Assembly: GCF_029094525.1 (NCBI RefSeq) | Contig: NZ_CP119107.1 | Span: forward strand, 4,402,001-4,466,000 | DNA: 64,000 nt | Reading direction: 5' to 3' | Origin: Pullulanibacillus sp. KACC 23026 | GTDB lineage: Bacteria; Bacillota; Bacilli; Bacillales; Sporolactobacillaceae | In this document: positions 62,194 through 64,000 of the stretch, in pieces | How the letters are laid out: each line of letters starts with the position of its first letter | Position numbering within the stretch: position 1 is the first letter of the stretch | Translations under genes and position numbers: made by a program | Notes under the pieces: generated by a model | The model's database searches: none | Told to the model about the DNA's origin: nothing | What the model saw: the letters and a program-made list of their open reading frames with translations, nothing else

Positions 62194-62313
62194 TCTTCTC
62201 CCTCTTCCAAACTCCAAATTTCTTCATTACAGAAATACTTTTTAATTTTCGGGTCATCTATTGAATCTGCTTGGCAGTTAATAGTCAGTGGGCGAGTCCC
62301 ATTCGCTCATTTA

Positions 62314-63561
62314 TTAATGTTTTCTGAGCTTGGACATAATGTCTACCGCAACTGCTAGGAGTAGTACAAGACCTTTAATCGTTTGAATTAATGCAGAATC
62401 TACCCCCATAATCGACAATCCCTGGTTAATAACTCCCATTACTACTGCACCAATAACAACACCTGGTACCGTTCCAATACCACCTGTAACAGCAGTACCA
62501 CCAACAAAGCAGGCTGCAATAGCATCAAGCTCGAAAGAAGTACCCGTTGCAGCTGATGCGGAACTCAAACGTGAGAGCATCGCAATAGCAGCAACAGCTG
62601 AAAGAAATCCCATGTGAATGAAAAGCGAAAAATCGACACGACGCGTGTTAATACCCGAAAGACGTGCTGCTCGACGATTTCCACCAATCGCGTAGACGCG
62701 ACGACCAAACACTGTACGAGTCAAAATAAAGTTGTAAGTTAAAACAAGAACTCCAACGATAACCAACATAATTGGAATACCGCCTTGAGTAGCATTTCCA
62801 GAAGATGCAAATTCGAATGTAAGAGCAGCGATTACGACTGTTGCAATCGCAATTTTGATGTAAGTTGCGGTGATCGGCTCTGGAACCAATCCCACCTTAG
62901 CAACTTTGGTACGCTTACGAAGTTGAGTCCATGCAAAAGCGACAATAGCAAGGATTCCAACAACAATACTAAAACCATCAAATGGTCCCCACCACCCGAG
63001 AATATTTGGGAGATAGTTTGCCGCGATGGCATTAAAGTACGTATTGTTGACTGGGACAGATGCATTAATCATCGTGGTTGCAAGACCACGGAAGATAAGC
63101 ATGCCCGCCAAAGTGGTAATGAAGCCTGGAATTCCAACAAAAGCAACCCAGAACCCTTGCCACACTCCTACGAGAAGGCCAATAAGTAATCCGACAATAA
63201 TGGCTAAGAACCAATTCATATGTGCATTCTGCATGAGCAAAGCTACACAACCACCGATAAAGCCTACTAAGGAACCAACTGACAAATCAATATGGGTTGC
63301 AATGATGACCATAACCATACCAACTGCAAGAATAATAACGTAAGCATTTTGCTGAATTAATTGAACAATTGTATTCGGCTGGAGTAAAAGTCCTCCAGTC
63401 AAAATTTCAAATACGATAATGATGACGACAAGTGCACCAACAATTCCATATTGGCGAGCATTTGAAGCAAAAGAGGCTAACACTGCTCCTTTTTTAATAC
63501 TTTCGTTATTCTGAGGTGTTAAATTTTCCTTTTTCTGAGGCTTTAAAGATTCTGAACTCAT
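62314..63561 (-). CDS. Monosaccharide ABC transporter permease, MmsB/XylH (CUT2) type, 415 aa
   Basis: The product is the membrane subunit of a CUT2 importer for xylose or several monosaccharides. About ten to twelve helices are predicted. Signatures include [24 protein letters not shown], then [17 protein letters not shown], then [23 protein letters not shown] and [36 protein letters not shown] precedes the ATG. It overlaps the ATPase gene by 4 bases (ATGA). The binding protein should lie beyond the right edge. Xylose versus multi-sugar specificity cannot be told from this subunit. Confidence 0.9.
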   Translation of the reverse strand: MSSESLKPQKKENLTPQNNESIKKGAVLASFASNARQYGIVGALVVIIIVFEILTGGLLLQPNTIVQLIQQNAYVIILAVGMVMVIIATHIDLSVGSLVGFIGGCVALLMQNAHMNWFLAIIVGLLIGLLVGVWQGFWVAFVGIPGFITTLAGMLIFRGLATTMINASVPVNNTYFNAIAANYLPNILGWWGPFDGFSIVVGILAIVAFAWTQLRKRTKVAKVGLVPEPITATYIKIAIATVVIAALTFEFASSGNATQGGIPIMLVIVGVLVLTYNFILTRTVFGRRVYAIGGNRRAARLSGINTRRVDFSLFIHMGFLSAVAAIAMLSRLSSASAATGTSFELDAIAACFVGGTAVTGGIGTVPGVVIGAVVMGVINQGLSIMGVDSALIQTIKGLVLLLAVAVDIMSKLRKH

Positions 63562-64000
63562 TTTTCTCCTACCTTCTTTAACTGAGTCTTTTCTTGAGTC
63601 ATACCCTTCATGAGGTATTCCTGAGTAAATTTTGTTTTAGGGACATCGTCCGTGATGACGCCCTGACTGACTGTGTAAATACGATCACAAATACCAATAA
63701 GCTCAGGAAGCTCAGATGAAATAACAATGATTGCCTTGCCTTCATCCGCAAGTTGATCAATGATCTCGTAAATTTCGTATTTAGCCCCCACATCGATACC
63801 ACGCGTTGGCTCATCAAGGATCAAAATATCTGGATTAGAAATCACCCATTTTGCTAAAACGACCTTCTGTTGGTTTCCGCCTGATAGATTAGAAACTTGT
63901 TCTTCAATGCTTGGGGTTTTGATATTGAAGTCCTTGCGATACTTTTCAACAGCAATACGTTCTACGCCATCATCCATGACACCATGCTTTGAGTGCTTGG
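63558..64000 (-). CDS. Monosaccharide ABC transporter ATPase, C-terminal part (runs off the window)
   Basis: The frame is open to the right edge, so this is the 3' end of a longer gene (full CUT2 ATPases are about 500 residues with two nucleotide-binding domains). The visible part is the end of the second domain: signature [15 protein letters not shown], Walker [15 protein letters not shown], then [18 protein letters not shown]. An internal ATG at 63977 is not the true start. The gene overlaps the permease gene by 4 bases. This matches XylG/MmsA-type ATPases. Confidence 0.9.
   Translation of the reverse strand, partial: KHSKHGVMDDGVERIAVEKYRKDFNIKTPSIEEQVSNLSGGNQQKVVLAKWVISNPDILILDEPTRGIDVGAKYEIYEIIDQLADEGKAIIVISSELPELIGICDRIYTVSQGVITDDVPKTKFTQEYLMKGMTQEKTQLKKVGEK

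Overview
The window looks like chromosomal DNA of a low-GC, endospore-forming-type Firmicute (Bacillales). The reasons are strong AGGAGG ribosome-binding sites, many GTG/TTG starts, RsbR/STAS/PP2C partner-switching proteins, a YrzI-type small protein, a YbcI/DabB/DabA/YbcF block like the ybc region of Bacillus subtilis, and the 'GGCTGGGACAAAA' dispersed repeats common in Bacillaceae. The exact genus is not determined. No tRNA or rRNA gene, phage region or intact transposase was seen. Layout: (1) 0.1-8.9 kb is a galactan-utilisation locus, all on the minus strand: secreted GH53 endo-galactanase, a sugar ABC importer (lipoprotein plus two permeases), GH42 beta-galactosidase and an AraC-type regulator. 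A cre-like site overlaps the -10 of the GH53 gene. (2) 9.4-13.9 kb holds a YrzI-like small protein, an ECF sigma factor with a repeat-built partner of unknown function, and an InhA-type M6 metalloprotease gene broken by three lesions. (3) 14.1-15.2 kb is an array of about 21 units of 52 bp, each carrying a perfect hairpin; a second array of about 11 units lies in inverted orientation at 59.3-59.9 kb. (4) 15.5-27.3 kb has an RsbR-type protein and a sugar-acid/C4-sugar catabolic cluster (TIM-barrel isomerase, DhaK, DhaL, MFS transporter, RpiB, GlpX, two DeoR regulators, a tartronate-semialdehyde-reductase-type dehydrogenase, an AEC transporter). Repeated CGTTT/AAACG boxes sit in its control regions. 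(5) 27.3-29.1 kb is a LysM/NlpC-P60 cell-wall hydrolase. (6) 29.9-51.7 kb is a cyclic-di-GMP island with three type-I c-di-GMP (GEMM) riboswitches, each followed by an intrinsic terminator. The first heads a 12-gene operon: folE, a double-domain PTPS, an SDR, a GHKL ATPase, an alpha/beta hydrolase, an acyl carrier protein, an acyl-CoA-ligase-like enzyme, a membrane sensor with HAMP, STAS, PP2C phosphatase, FapA/DUF342 and a second STAS. The second heads a KaiC-like ATPase, a small winged-helix protein and a GAF-LuxR regulator. The third heads an EAL phosphodiesterase and a PilZ protein. Nearby are a soluble chemoreceptor, a MutS-like ATPase, a frameshifted LuxR gene and an EAL remnant. (7) 52.3-57.9 kb is the DAB inorganic-carbon uptake operon (YbcI, DabB, DabA and a carbonic-anhydrase-like protein without zinc ligands) behind a consensus promoter and a structured leader ending in a terminator. 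(8) 58-64 kb has small membrane proteins, the second hairpin array, and a sugar ABC permease and ATPase that run off the right edge. The strongest candidate for an undescribed system is the riboswitch-led pterin/acyl/partner-switching operon at 29.9-41.2 kb. Its first three genes match the three steps from GTP to tetrahydrobiopterin, while the rest look like an acyl-activation module plus a complete phosphorylation-based switch, all apparently under c-di-GMP control.
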